Below, piece after piece: positions 47,242 to 59,027 of a DNA stretch of 64,000 nucleotides (position 1 is the stretch's first letter; every line of letters starts with the position of its first letter). The stretch spans positions 1 to 64,000 of the forward strand of contig NW_026971530.1 of assembly GCF_963678635.1 (NCBI RefSeq). Direction: 5' to 3'. The DNA comes from Symsagittifera roscoffensis. Taxonomy: Eukaryota > Xenacoelomorpha > Acoela > Convolutidae. Below the pieces are notes generated by a model. It was not told the origin of the DNA. It worked only from the letters and a program-made list of their open reading frames with translations, and ran no database searches. Position numbers and translations under genes: made by a program.

Positions 47242-48648
47242 TTGAGAAGGAACGATGCGGATGGTAGCGAGGACTCCTTGAAAGGAAAGAAATCTGATAG
47301 AAAAGAAGTCGTGCAGTCATTGGTTGAGAGAATCCCTGAAGACATACTTAAGCGGACTATGGTTAGGAAGAAGAAGGTGGCATTCAAGGAGGAGGCTGAA
47401 CACCTTGGACTGGTTCAAGAGTCCGGGGAGTGGCCCACTGCAAAAGAAGATGCTGAAGAAGAAAAATTGTCCAGGGAGTGTGAAGAATGGGATGAAAACT
47501 CAGAGAAGAGCAGCGATGACCATGATAGTCTATGCATGGTATTGGCAGAAGGGAAGATGAGGCACCGCGACAGGGAGCTACAGGCGGATCCTTCCTCGGT
47601 AACGTACAATGTGGATCAGCAGGAGGTGTGCGGAGGTGAAGAACTTGAGAAAATTGCAGTATCAAGGAAACCGTTCAGGGAGCTATCGTGCAATTCAAAT
47701 GTCAGAACAAACCTGATGCTAGAAGATGACAGGAAGGTCTTGAGGAGGATAGTTTGCGTGAAGCTGAAAGACGACAACCACAGTCCGGGAGAAATGAATG
47801 GTCAGATGATGGCACTGAAGGATCACGTCATGGCAAGATATAAGCTGTCGGATCTGATACGAGCCCAAGAGAATGAGAAGATGACAAGCAACCTCTCCAA
47901 ATGGATCCGGACGGGAGCCAAAGAGAAAGGGGATCTGGAAGAAGACAGCTACAAGATTATGAGCCAGTTCTACAAGGAGGGAAAAGATTTACTCTATCAC
48001 ACAGCTGATGGGGTGGTAGCATTCAGGGGAAAGGATGAGGAGAAGATACTACACAAGCATAACCTCATCATACTACCACAGTTGTACCAGACTGAAGTGT
48101 TATTCAGATCGCATTATCAAATGGGGCACCAGGGGATAGACAAGGTGCAACAGAAAATACAACACAGGTTTGATTGGCTGGGATTAAGAAAGGCTTGCAA
48201 AAGATGGGTGAACGCGTGCCTGGCATGCCTACAGGTGAAAGACCCACGGAAGATGAAGTTCCCACTTCAGTCCCTTAAGAGCTCGGAATTCAACGAGGTT
48301 GTGCAGATAGACCACCAGATGATCTGCATGACAGAGTCGGGATACAACCAAATACTTGTCATAATAGACTACTTTACGAAGTTGGCAGAAGCGGTGCCCT
48401 GTCAAACAGCCTCAGCGGAGGAGACTTGTGACCACTTGATAACGCATTGGATATCACGATATGGTTGTCCGATGACATTCCAGTCGGACAACGGGAAAAC
48501 CTTCGTGGGTGACCTGACAAAAGAATTGATAAAGAGGTCAAACATTGCTCAAACGCACTCAACGACTTACCATCCCCAGACTAACGGGTTAATGGAGAGA
48601 CAGAACAGAACATTGGTGAACATGCTGAGGGTTTATTGCTCGAGATAA
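47242..48648 (+). pseudogene. Gypsy integrase, unit C, with zinc finger and DD35E core
   Basis: 468 uninterrupted codons make this the best-preserved pol segment in the array. After the acidic spacer come the HHCC finger (HYQMGH ... CLAC) and the catalytic core: Asp in VQIDHQ, Asp in FQSDNGKTF, then Glu in NGLMERQNR. There are exactly 35 residues between the last two. The frame ends at TAA in CTCGAGATAATGAC. Comparison with element E (CCAGGTACATGAC) shows one lost base there; homology continues to about 48700. It would insert element DNA into the genome. Confidence 0.85.
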
Positions 48649-48649
48649 T

Positions 48650-49607
48650 GACAGAATGGGATAAATATCTGCCGCAAGTGGTAGGGGCATACAACAGCAG
48701 AGGGAGGAGAATGATATGACACATGAGAAGATGCTGGAACTGGAACCTCTACTGGAAGCTTCGGGAGAACGCAATCTCCGGAGCATCGATATCACGCATG
48801 GGGAACGCCCATGTCATTGTCTGGCACAGACGGTGTAGTACCCGCAACACTCAAACCTCTGCTTGGTATGGGACGTGGAAGAAATTCGGTCGATCGGGTT
48901 ACCCGATCATTGGCAGAAGGTGACCCTCCTGGTGGTGAGTACAATGTTGGCATTGCGATAGATCGAAGAGAGCGTAACGAAATATCGGGAGTCGAAGACA
49001 CCGACAGCGGAGTCGATACACGCTATTGACTACAGCAGAAGACTTGAGTTGTTCGAGACTGCACTCAAAGTGTTCGCTATACCGATGGATGTCAGGCACG
49101 TATGGAGCCGCAAAAGATTCTTCCCGTGGTTTCGAGCGACATTGACATCTTGGATATATGCGGTGACGAAGGATCATATGAAGAAGCATCAGAAAGAATA
49201 TCGGCAGTTCCTGGCGGAGATAGGGCCGGAAGCCTTCAAGAGACCTTTGCTGACCCACTGAAATGCGATTACGACGGGTTGGAAGAGAGATGGTAGGGTG
49301 TCTAGAGATAATACCAAGGTGAGGGAATCAATATTGGAAGAGGACTTAGCGAAGAACGCGAGCCTGAGTCTTCACAACTACGTTTGCATGAACAGGGAAT
49401 CAAAGATGAAGGGTTTTCCAAACCAGGCAAAGAGGTTGTGGATGCGATCCTAAGAATAACTAAAAGCGTGGGAAGAGATCGTAATCAGCTCCGATGATGA
49501 GGAAGCGCTGCTAAGACAGATCACGGTGTCAAACACATCAGGGCCTAGCATCTCAAAGGCAAGGAATAAAAAATGAGCAGGGAGCTCAGTGAGGGATTCT
49601 TGAATCT
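48650..49607 (+). other. Gypsy 3' internal region of unknown coding capacity
   Basis: Integrase homology to element E stops at GGGGCATACAACAGC (about 48700). The rest does not resemble element E. Short frames on the plus strand (48811-49029, 49049-49261, 49102-49296) have non-random peptides such as VVSSDIDILDICGDEGSYEE and EEIVISSDDEEALLRQITVS, suggesting a decayed acidic ORF. No domain is recognised. It ends at the purine-rich GAGAGGGAAGGAAAGGGG next to LTR D. Confidence 0.45.
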
Positions 49608-51755
49608 TGAGAGGGAAGGAAAGGGGCTCGAGTGTGAACTCGGATGAAATCTGAGGTCACGAAAAAGAAATTTTAACGAAACGAAATATTGTTGTTAATA
49701 TGCTATGTCTATTATATAAATCAAAAAGGCTGCTTGACAATTTTCTGATTGGATAAGACAAAAGAAATTTTAATCATTAGCTTGCAAAGCGGAAATTTGA
49801 GGTGCAGATGTATGCAGATTTTGATTGCTGTTTAGCGATAGTGTGACAATTTAGCATGGTCGTAAAATTTGGGGTGTAGATAAAGTTAAATCTGCTGCAA
49901 ACTTCTGTAAATGACCACTGGCACTGTAGCTTGAGCAACACTCAACATTCTGGGGATTTACAGGCAGACGGCAACGCGCGATGAGGCCATCGATCTTGAG
50001 TCCGGGGAGTATGTGCCAGTCGGTCGTATTTGGAAGTTTGATTTTAAACAGCGCGAGAAACATGATTTTGGGGTGAAATGGAATTTTTCAAAAATTCGAA
50101 TTAGGCATGTCATGCTCAATTTTCTCGCGACAACTGAAATCTCAGAAAATAAGATCAGAACAACCGAATTACAATCGCAAAAAAAGTATCGAAAAAACAG
50201 CGGGAAATTGCTCTTCCCAATTTCCAGATTTAATATCATACTAGAGTAGAGCTGTCCTATCTTGGAATAGAAGTAGAACGATTGCGAAACGAAGAGATAA
50301 CAATTAGAAATGGACCAGAGTGATCTTCGGTGGAAAGGTGGACAGCCGAAGTCTCCCAGAGGTCCAAACCCAAAATTCGATTCTCAAGTTAAAACTCATT
50401 GATTCAAAACTTCTCAAGTTATATTTAATTCAATTTATGCTAGAGTCGCTAGTTAATTTAGTTACTCCAATTCTCGAGTGTGCTGGTATGTGAGTACCCA
50501 ATTTAGTTTTCTTGAGTGTGTTTTATAGTTGTTATGTTGAGAGAGGGAGAGTTTCAGGTTGATCCATCTGAAATGGATCAAAGTCCCACTGTCTAATAAA
50601 AAGCAACTAAAACGGAATGTTCCGACCACGTTTTCAACGGCGTTCGCGTATTCTATGTATGAGACCTAAATATGGGGACGTTCTTATTTTTCAGAGTGGG
50701 GGTATTTTGGTAGTGGCCTTTAAGCTGTAACAAGGGTTTAAGTCTCATATCGCAAGTGAACCGAATTGGATCCGACCGTTCGAGGTGGAAAAACACAAGA
50801 GGTAGAGCCAATGGTTATAGGGCCAATTTTTCTTTAACCTCATATATGACTTAAGTAGGTGAATGTTACATAGTGTTTTTATGGCGCTCCTGGGTATTTT
50901 TACGACATCATGACTACGGAGTCAAACCCACTTGACACAGCTCCGGGCTACATGCCCATTCTAGAGTACCGGTGGAACGGCTCAAGGGGAACGTGTAAGC
51001 CTTCCGGTTGTACCGTGATATCTTTTTAAGAAAACTCGAGAAAAATTCTGGTACGCTCTCCGAACGAGGCCTAGCTAACCGAATAAGAGGGGTAACTAGA
51101 GGGACAAAAAACGAGCAAAAAGACAAAAAGCGAAGCAAAAACCAAAAGAGAATAGAAAACGAAAAAAACCATAAAACAAATAAAAGGACAGTGACTTTGA
51201 TACCAGATTAGTTGGATCAAACCTTTATATTAAATAAAGTATATACCCATACTAATCCCACAAGACCGATCGTTTCGATCAAGTCAGCAATTTTATACAG
51301 GTGCCCGAGTGTGGGGCGTTGTTAAGGTTTTTTCAGATAGATTGCAACTTCACTGGACCACTAGGAGACTTGACTGGAAAAGGTGACCAGCCAAGCGGGG
51401 AAGCGGTTCACAGGAAGGGGACCCGGCAGGTGCTGGACACACCAGGGGAACATCCAGCAAAGACGAGAACAAACAGAGAATGGCAAACAGAGGTGTTCTG
51501 TTCGGTCATTCGACGGACCACTAGGAGACTTGATTGGAACAGGTGACCAGTCAAGTGGGAAAGTGGTTTTGTTGAGAGGCGCGGGACACGCCAAGGAGAC
51601 AACCAGCACGGAATCAGAACAGCCAGAGTAGGATAGACAGGGGTGTTCTGTTTGGTCAAACGGGTATCGTTAAAATCCACATTACATTATAGGGGATAAG
51701 TGTAAAAATGGATAAGCGGATTCCCACTGTTTGAGGATACGTTTTTACTCAAGCA
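49608..51755 (+). repeat. Gypsy LTR, diverged copy D
   Basis: This is the same LTR family, but with many substitutions and small indels against copies A-C. It starts TGAGAGGGAAGG and ends AAGCA. It lacks the 270 bp of TRIM23 flank. It may be the 3' LTR of the unit C element or the 5' LTR of the partial element that follows; both may share it. Confidence 0.75.
49609..49626 (+). promoter_or_regulatory. Candidate polypurine tract
   Basis: GAGAGGGAAGGAAAGGGG is an 18-base purine run, then CTCGAG and TGTGAACTCGG. If it primes plus-strand DNA synthesis, the true LTR start is the TG at 49631 (15356 in copy A1). A near-identical tract also precedes the other LTR copies, which a single 5' LTR should not have. 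Confidence 0.4.
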
Positions 51756-51758
51756 GAG

Positions 51759-53335
51759 CCTGGAAACAGGTTTTAAGGTTTTCTCACAAGAAGTTTAGCA
51801 CCCATCGCGCTTAAGGTGATTTTCGGCTTAAGAGGGGGCCTAAATAGGTGGGAGGTTAGAAGGGGGGCTGGTTAGGTTAGAGGTTGGCGGTTGCAAATTG
51901 TAAAAAGGGGGGACACGCTGCAGTAAATAATCAATCGATATTGTCGATTTAGTTACATTAGAATCTTACACGCGTGAGTTACAAAGCGAGGATATCCAAA
52001 TTTAGGATCGAATTAAGGTAGATACCATAGTCGGAACAGGTGGAGGGATCGGAAATAGACCGTTTTTGGAACCTGGAAGGAGAATACCCCATAAAAACGT
52101 TAGTAGGGGAAGGAAAACGCGTGACAATCAGGTACCAGACATTTTTTTTTCACGAAAGGACGACACGAAAGGACGATTGGTCACCTTTGAACTTTAGGTG
52201 GGTTCATCTTTCCGTTTTCGTCATTTTCTCAATTGAGTTTTTACGTTTTCGGTACTAAATTTGTCGGTTTTAGACAAATAGTGATCAAAAGACACCTGCT
52301 AACAAGTTGGGTTTTCAAATGGTATCGGATTAATAAAGGGAGAGAAATACAAGGGGGCTAGTAATTGAAACTTTTGGCCAGTAATGTTGGGTTTTTGAAA
52401 AAAAATTTATTTTACAACTCAAGTGGTGGTACCAGAGATAGTGGTTCAAGGGTCCCATCACTGAAGAAGAAGAGACCCGACTGTCCCAACACAGGAATAA
52501 AGGAGTCTTTGACAGTACGAAGAAATCTTGGGACACTACGAAGAAGTCTTGGGACAGTACGGAAAAGTCTTGGGACATTACGAAGAAGTCTTGGGACAGT
52601 ACCAAGAAGTCTTGGCACAGTAGAGAAAAGTCTTGGGACAGTACGAAGAAGTCTTGGGACTGTACAGAAAAGTATTGGGATAGTACGGAGAAGTCTTGGG
52701 ACAGTACAGAAAAGTCTTGGGACAGTACGTACGAAAAAGTCTTGGGACAGTACGGAAAAGTCTTGGGACAGCACGAAGAAATCTTGGGACAGTACAGAGA
52801 AGCCTTGGGACAGTACGGAAAAGTCTTGGGACAGTACGAAAAAGTTTTGGGACAGTACGAAGAAGTCTTGGGACAGTACGGAAAAGTCTTGGGGCAGTGT
52901 AAAGTGTCCCAAAACTAGAGCGAGGAGGTCTTGGGACAGTGCGAGGTAGCCCAACACTTGAGTAGTTGGTCTTGGGACAGGGTGGAGTGTCCCAATACTA
53001 CGGTGTGAGGTCTTGGGACAGTGTAAAGCATCCCGACACTTGGTCGAGGGGTCTTGGGATGGTACCAGGTGTCCCAGAACTAGGTCTTGGAACGGTGCGA
53101 AGTGTCAAAAGACTAAGACGAGAGGTCTTGGGATAGCGTGAAGTGTCCCAACACTTAAGTAAAAGCACAAAAAAGCACTCAGATCGATTAAAAAACAGCC
53201 AAAAGTCAACTAGATTAAGATCACTTAATTATTTTTTCTTAAAGAAAACTGGGACGAATTATAAGATTTTTATCTGTAGAATAGAAACTTTTAATTATTA
53301 ATATTGTAAATAAGAAAAAATTGTGAATAAAAATC
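51759..53335 (+). other. Gypsy leader, diverged copy D, with minisatellite
   Basis: It follows the leader of units A-C: CCTGGAAACAGG, the stem-loop (GTAAATAATCAATCGATA), then the GTCTTGGGACAGTACG repeat at about 52500-52900 and longer units to about 53160. The repeats have different indels and a TAG in the VLGQYEE frame. This argues that the array is not protein-coding. Confidence 0.75.
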
Positions 53336-54073
53336 ATGAGGCGAAGTGGGGTACCGATAGCAGACAAACGAGTATTAGAGTCCAGGGAAAATCATAACTC
53401 GTCGCAACGGAAAGCGACACTATCGGATCCGAAAATAATGAGAAAGAACTTTTCAGTAAGCATGGTTAACACAAGAAGCGCAAAGGAAAAATTAAGACGA
53501 AAGAAAACGCTGTGGAAAGAGAAACTGTACCTGCCATAGAAATCGATCTTGAGACACCAGATCAGAGTGCTGATGAGGTGGAAAGAAAACAACGGAATCG
53601 ACATCAATGCCAAATGCGGAAGAACAGAAAAAGAAAACGATAGAGTTCTCGCCAATTGACATTGTGGAAGATACAAAAAGCAACACGCCGGAAACGATAA
53701 AGTATGATTCTCAAACAAAAAGAACGTCGTTCACAGAGAGGATTGCAGTGATAGTCTGAATGAAACCAAAAGAGAAAGATGTAGCATCAACGACCGAGAA
53801 AGGCAAATTATTTGGAACAGTTTTTGCGATAACAACAGAGGCCAATCAAAACGATGATCAGGTTGAACTTGGAGCAACAGCTAACCATGAGGCAACAGCT
53901 AACAATGGGGCAACAGCTAGCCATGAGAAAACAACTTCTCTTGAACTGGGCGACTTGATGGCGAAGTTGCAACAAATCGACAAAAAATTGAAGTGTAGTG
54001 AAGAGAATCGACAAATGCTAAAAAAGGAGATACGATAAAAAAAGAACGAGAGCCTGGACAATTGCTTAATCTG
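53336..54073 (+). pseudogene. Gypsy gag fragment, diverged copy D
   Basis: The ATG aligns with the gag start of units A-C (MRRSGVPIADKRVLESREN). Frameshifts near 53500 and 53590, a TGA at 53758 and a TAA at about 54038 break it. Homology ends abruptly at AATCTG (54073), where unrelated sequence begins. Confidence 0.8.
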
Positions 54074-56274
54074 CCTAGTTATCTTAAGCACCTTAATTCG
54101 GATATTAAACAAACCCGGAGGGGTATAATATTACTAATATTATTACTTATATAGCCTATATTAATACTCCTATATCCTTTTTCAGTGAAAAAACACAGAA
54201 AGCAGACCGGTTTTTAGGGTCAAAATAGCGATATTTTGATCCCCCCACAAATCGCGATTTTTGAGATATCGATATTTTTTGAAACGGAAAAAAGCGCTAA
54301 ATTAGTGTGTTACATCGTAACTGCACTACTATAATACATAGAACCGGTTAAGTTTAGTTCGGAAATGGTTGGAACTATTTTGGAACCAAAAACCGAATTT
54401 TCGTGATTTTTGAGAAAACGGAACACTATAAATTCAGAAAATTTTTTGAACTTTTTTGAGTTAGGACAGTAAAATTAGTTGTTCGGACAATTTCCACTAG
54501 TGAATCTACAGATTCTAAAACCCGCATCCCGAAAGCCTTCCGGGTTGCAGAGAAATCGGACTTAACGTGTTTGATTTGGAGGATTCATCAATCCGGAGGG
54601 GTTCAGGTAGCATAGTTTTCGCAAATTTTTTCAACTAAAGCGTTTTAGATCGAGTTTTTTGCATTGAACTAGAAGAGTATAGGCCTTCTGAGCTCGGATC
54701 AATAATTTTTAGGTCGAAAAGAATGGAATTGCGAAAAAAAGTTAGGCGGAACCTATAAGAGAGAAAATTTTTGAGTTTGGAAGAAAGACGTTTTGGTTAA
54801 TAACTTTTGAACGACCGGACAGATTCAGTTGATCTTAATACCATTAGATCAGAAATCAGCTGAGCTAACTAGTAACAACAAGAATTATTCGAAAAAGTAA
54901 GCGTGAAAACTTTTTGAGATTGTTTTTAGCAAATTCACCAATTTGGGAGGGTAGACCCTTCACGTTTTATAAATTTTTTTTAGGAAAGCCCTTACACACC
55001 TACCAAAACGTGATAGCGGTTGAATAAAATAACTTTAGGCTGTTCTGGACGAAAAGGGAAGGCTAAAGGCACAAGAAAACCTTAATCGAGCCGAAGTTAG
55101 GCAAACGATAAGACCCTTCACCGTTAGCGTGAATTGTCAAATAAGAGGCTTAACTTCAATCCGGAAGAGTCTAGGAAAGGATCACATACCCTTCCTAGTT
55201 AATTCAAACAGCATAATAGCATCGGAGAACGTATCCGGAGGGGTATAGGTTGAAAATCAAGGAAATCTGCGAAAAGCTACTTTTATAAACCCAGAGGGCT
55301 CCCAATCCGGAGGGGTCCAAATTTTTTCAAATTCTAGCGGTCCCAATCCGGAGGGGTCTTGTTTTCACAAAACCGGAGGGGTCCCAATCCGGAGGGGTCC
55401 TATATTTGCTAACTCAGAGGGGTCCCAATCCGGAGGGGTCTCAGTTTTGCCAATCCGGAAGGGTCCTATTTTTGCCAATCCGGAGGGGTACTGTTTTTTG
55501 TCAACCCGGAGGGTTATTATTTTTTTAAAGGACTTAGGTAAACAGAAGAAAAGATTATAGTGAGAGGTATTAGGTTATTAAAAAACAGGCTAGGAATCAG
55601 TGACTGCACTGGTAACTTGCCTTTCAATAAAGACCAGACCAAAACAAAACAGGTCCGAACTCGGATATTCGCGACACTAAGTCTAAACTAAAAAGAGCGT
55701 AATTAATTGGTGTGGATTGAAACCCAATACGTTTTTGCAAAAAGTGACTGCCCTGAGGATTTTAGTAGGTCTAGCTCGGGCAGTCTGAAGGCAGATAGGT
55801 AACACAGCACTCGGTGGGTGCAATAGACGCCCACTTGAGAAAATTACTGCCTTCAAAGTTTTGTCTGTTTGGTGCAGCACCAAGCAGGTAAAGCTTTTTC
55901 TTTAAAATACAAGTTCGACTATTGTACTGCGACCAACTAAAAGTACAATGCACATTCGTTTTTCATAGAAATATTCTGATTCTGTTATTTTTTGATTTTA
56001 AATCAACATAATTTGTGCTTGATTGGGTAGTGAGTACACTATCTTTTAAATTGACTGATACCATCATATTGTGCTAGTTCTCAAATCTTACGACCGATAA
56101 TCGGTTAGTGTGAATAAATTATATACAAGCTGTACTCTGATAACATACAGGGATTCGTGGTCACTATTTAATAGAATCTTGTGAAATTTTTTGTGTTGTG
56201 TCATTATTATTGATAGTCAAATTATAAGGTCACTAGCAATCGAATTGAGTATATAGGCATTAAGAAGTGACAAA
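54074..56274 (+). other. Element E 5' region (LTR and/or leader)
   Basis: Noncoding. A 12-base motif, ATCCGGAGGGGT, recurs from about 54110 and is dense at 55300-55515. A polyadenylation-like AATAAA lies near 55628. The LTR boundary could not be found, nor could a TGG-type primer site be assigned. The parallel with the other element (G-rich short repeats ahead of gag) is notable. Confidence 0.45.
55300..55515 (+). repeat. Short tandem motif array in the element E leader
   Basis: AATCCGGAGGGGTC-type units alternate with spacers of 10-25 bases, about nine times. Single units also lie at about 54114, 54593 and 55240. The spacers are T-rich and unrelated to each other. Confidence 0.75.
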
Positions 56275-57464
56275 TTGAGAATGATTCTAGACAAGTCAAG
56301 GATACCTAAACGAGGTAATAGCTCTAGGAAATTTATACCTAAAAAGCAAAGAAAAACAATGACCGACCCTTTTGTGGATCGGATCACACGAGCCCGGACC
56401 GACAAAGGGGAGACGGTTTCAGGCAGAATGGTTGAAACTAGGAGTCAGAAGTCCTCAGAAGAGCAAAACGCTATGTTAGAAGTGGAGATCCATACGGACC
56501 AGGCCATGAATGAGAACCAGGAAGTACATGGACCGGAGGGGAGAGACAGAAGGCTGGCGAGTAAATCTACTCCGGTAGAACAAGGCCATAATTTTGCCAC
56601 TTCCACCGGGACATTGGACCGAGAGGAGATGTCGGAACTGTCCGACATCTCAACTGAAATAGTGGCAACTAGAAGATCTCCAACAGACAACACCATGATG
56701 GCAGGCGGGACTGAGAAACAAACAACGTCCTCATCGTTCTCAGAAAGAATGAAGAACACCTTCGGAAACATCTTTCCATTCACCATGGGAGTGGGCACAG
56801 GAAATGAAGGTGAATCCCAGGAGGAAGAAGAGGACGAAGACAAGCAAGTGGACTTTGGATCTCAAGTCAGCCTCAATAGTTCGACCCAGGAGAATGAGGC
56901 ATACGTCGAAAGAGAGACTGGAACCATGGACAAATTTGGTGTGGTGAGAACGATAAGCAAAGACGCAAACACACCAGGCCAGTCGAGAGGCTTTGCGATT
57001 ATGACAAATTCAGAGACGCGAACTGGGGAGAGTAGAAACAAAGGGCTAGGCAACGCATTGGCGGATCCTGAAGTGGATAATGAAAAGACGTCGAGGCAGA
57101 GAGTCAAAGCCCGAATCTCGACCAGCACGAAGCTACCTGGGACCAACAGGGTGACACCGCCACTAGTGACGCCACTCGTGGATAACAGGCAGCATTAGAA
57201 GAAGCCTTGAACTACATAGTGGGCAGTATAGGAGAGCAGAACGAACAGATGTCCTTAAGAATGAGTGAACTAGAAAGAGCAGTTCACATTGAAAGAGAAA
57301 GTCTACGGGAAGAAATAGTCCGCAATAGACAAGAAGTTGGTAGGAGCGAAAAACGCTTGAAAGAAAGAACGGACGAACACATAGCAAAGAACCTGTCGCG
57401 AATGACAAGAGCTTTAGCCTCGATGACGAAGATGCGTCAGAAGTTGACCATGAGAATTTCATGA
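56275..57464 (+). pseudogene. Element E gag
   Basis: 307 codons from ATG at 56275: basic N-terminus, then an acidic middle (GESQEEEEDEDKQVDFG, aligning with the DQVEFG region of the other gag). TAG follows at 57196. A helical segment (MNYIVGSIGEQNEQMSLRMS) continues in another frame to 57464. The capsid region seen in units A-C is missing, so this gag is internally deleted. Confidence 0.65.
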
Positions 57465-59027
57465 GAGGAGTAATTTTAAAATTCGGCCCGAGGTGTTTCG
57501 TTTTGCAACTTGAAAGGCCATTTTAAATCAGATTCTCCGCAATTCTGGGATGCAGTGGCAGACATCAAGCATCCAAGGCATGAGGAAGCTTTCTCATGAG
57601 TGAAAGCCAGCAAGGCTCGCCTGTTGAGTGAAGCGGAGGCGCGCAGAAAAGACAAACCGCAAGAGCTGGCGACGAAGAAAATGCAAGCGGTAACTAAAGA
57701 GACATGTGAACCGGACACAGTGACTGCGGCCGGTGACTTCAAGATTGATTATAGGGCAGCTGTGAGGGATGCTCTAAATAGAGTGCAGCCGGAACTGGTG
57801 ACAAAAGAGATCGAACAGAAAGTGAAACTCGAACTGGAAAATGAGAAACTACAGGAGCAACTGAATACCTTCGACGCAACGGAGGTCGAAGAGACTAAAG
57901 CACCAAGCAGTTTGAGCATGAAACGTCATGTGATCTCCGGTCAGAGGTTCGGCATGGTGGCGCAAGGAAGCAAGATACAGTCGATAATCTCCGTGGCTGG
58001 ACACCAGGTAATCAGAAATCTGAGTGAACCATCCGAGTTCACTTTGATGCATTTGGACACATATGCAGATTATCTGAGGCAGGTGGAGCCACGCAATGAA
58101 CCGAGAGCTGTGCGAGCACTACTAACAACGGCTGGCCCTCGCATAAAGAAACTTCATGGACGCTACGTGGAATACTATGGGCCGTATCAAGTGATGCTGA
58201 ACGTGGATGGAATCAGTATCTACACTAGGACTTATGTAACAACAGATAGTGACCAAATAGGGCAGATCTATTTGGGTGAGGAGGAACTCAAAGTCCGCAG
58301 GATAGGCCATGACGCCATGATGGAACAAGATAAAGTACACATTGGGTATGAAGCAGATGTGACCGCAATTCTGCTCGACACCAACGGAAAGAAAATCGGA
58401 GTCACAGGGCTTCTGGACACAGGAGTGGTAGTGAGTGTGATGCCGATAAAAACTTGTGAAAGAATGGGCTTCACGAGGGAAGATCTAATTCCAACGAATC
58501 TCCGACTGGCCGCCGCCAATCGAGGAGCGATTTACGTAGCCGGAGGAACACCAATAACGGTTCTCCACATGGGAGGACGGGATCTTTGGATGAGCTTCCT
58601 GGTGGTAGAGAATTTGGACGACGCCGACCAATTCATCTTGGGCAGAGATTTCGTCAGGAATTTTGACGTGATGATTGACTTGAACACCGGTCTGATACGG
58701 ATTAGAAACCCGGACCGGAAATATGTTAAGAAACCAATTAAAAGGATAATAACAGACGAAAACAAGGTACCAAATTTTTTAGATAGAAAAGTGAAACTAC
58801 AGCCAGGACAGGCTGTGGTGGCAATTTTTAGAATGAGAAGTTTAAATTCGTTAAGCGATAGTAAACAGGTTTGTTTAGTACCAAATCCAAATAGTCAGAG
58901 TTCAGTGATTTTAGGCCGGAGCTTCTCGGTAACGCAAAACGGACTGTGTGTCAGTGTGTTATTGAACACACTGGACACCACGTTTCAATCCAGCGTGGAA
59001 AGAAGCTTAGTTACGCTTTGCCGATGA
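57465..59027 (+). pseudogene. Element E nucleocapsid remnant and protease
   Basis: A zinc-knuckle remnant (FCNLKGHFKSDS, final Cys now Ser) lies at 57500-57540. After a TGA at 57597, 475 codons are open: a helical linker (VTKEIEQKVKLELENEKL) and a complete protease domain with LLDTGVVVSVMP and QFILGRDFVRNFDV. The protease DTG motif is followed by Val instead of the usual Ala/Ser. This is the longest open segment of element E. Confidence 0.8.

Larger units (their letters stand above)
37816..49607 (+). mobile_element. Array unit C: TRIM23 exon-1 fragment, flank, LTR, gypsy internal region with complete integrase core
   Basis: This is the last unit. It continues past the breakpoint at which A and B are cut, so it carries the original junction-free 3' end of the element. 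It contains flank 38051-38320, LTR 38321-40487, internal sequence from 40491, integrase to 48648, a 3' region of uncertain content, and meets the diverged LTR D at 49608. Confidence 0.8.

Noticed and set aside
48811-49296. Envelope-like third ORF
   Set aside because: No signal peptide, membrane segment or furin-like site is visible in the overlapping frames; they are short, acidic and broken.
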